64,000 nt of DNA, from contig OY754469.1 in assembly GCA_963575645.1 (NCBI GenBank), forward strand, positions 37,654,753 through 37,718,752. The letters are read 5' to 3'. The stretch comes from Xanthostigma xanthostigma. Taxonomy: Eukaryota > Arthropoda > Insecta > Raphidioptera > Raphidiidae. Shown one piece after another: positions 63,931-64,000 of this stretch. Within the stretch, counting starts at the first letter, position 1, and each line of letters starts with the position of its first letter. The notes under the pieces were generated by a model. That model saw only the letters and a program-made list of their open reading frames with translations, was not told where the DNA came from and did not search any database. The translations under genes and the position numbers were made by a program.

Positions 63931-64000
63931 AACTAATGAATTGTAAATTCAAAAATTATTAAAAAAAATTGAATTTTTTTACCGATTTGTTAAAAAAATA

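Noticed and set aside
1-64000. CRISPR arrays, bacterial operons, riboswitches
   Set aside because: The spaced repeats here have no spacer/repeat pattern of CRISPR type, and the sequence is clearly eukaryotic.

Overview
This is a gene-poor, AT-rich, transposon-dense piece of an arthropod genome, most likely an insect. Three things point there: the signal-peptide-first-exon structure of the only convincing host gene, the VPVEVKK-type motif of that gene as seen in insect secreted and cuticular proteins, and a repeat load of Helitrons, hAT/piggyBac/mariner derivatives, Penelope-like elements, tRNA-derived SINEs and LINE tails. The species cannot be read from the sequence. There are no bacterial operons, rRNA genes or CRISPR arrays.

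Host gene. One two-exon gene lies on the minus strand (39443-43227). A 12-nt first coding exon encodes MIIQ, followed by a 977-bp intron and one long exon. The product is a ~935-residue secreted, low-complexity protein: short F-x-S-S..LPKK repeats, a VPVEVKK-type block, a very long N/Y/H/Q/G-rich region and a basic tail. A TATA box and a polyadenylation signal are visible.

Penelope locus. At 23875-27384 a Penelope-like element (reverse transcriptase plus GIY-YIG endonuclease) is joined head to head with a 5'-truncated copy of itself. The two 1,286-bp arms are nearly identical, so the event is young. Both ends carry a hammerhead-ribozyme-like motif. At least four short, gene-less palindromes (15.2, 28.2, 31.5 and 49.6 kb), and probably two more (36.4 and 37.2 kb), have the same head-to-head layout. 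Several have 9-13 bp direct repeats at their edges and GAAAC-type motifs at their centres. I read them as non-autonomous Penelope-type retroelements; this is the most interesting pattern in the window.

Transposon layers. Seven hAT-type elements have clear 8-bp target duplications (11.8, 13.4, 18.5, 28.7, 30.9, 62.0 and 62.8 kb) and one has an eroded pair (7.6 kb). A piggyBac-type element keeps only the Cys/His tail of its transposase (8.4 kb). An internally deleted Tc1/mariner-like transposon of the DUF4817-DDE type lies at 27.55 kb. Helitrons with TC...CTAG ends lie at 17.3, 27.4, 36.1, 52.1, 54.1 and 61.8 kb. Degenerate LINE 3' ends lie at 3.2, 12.45 and 44.4 kb. SINEs or tRNA-like sequences resemble tRNA-Lys (17.6, 20.4 kb), tRNA-Ala (54.5 kb) and tRNA-Gly (60.0 kb). 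Several foldback elements, three minisatellites (95, 122 and 82 bp units) and an unclassified ~700-bp repeat (family A, about nine copies) fill much of the rest. Nesting is common and gives relative ages: a mariner derivative and a mini-palindrome inside one Helitron, a hAT-like MITE carried inside two Helitron copies, and a Helitron inside another repeat.

Coordinates of repeats were found by eye; edges are usually good to a few bases where target duplications are given and to tens of bases elsewhere. Family labels (A, B, C and so on) are mine.
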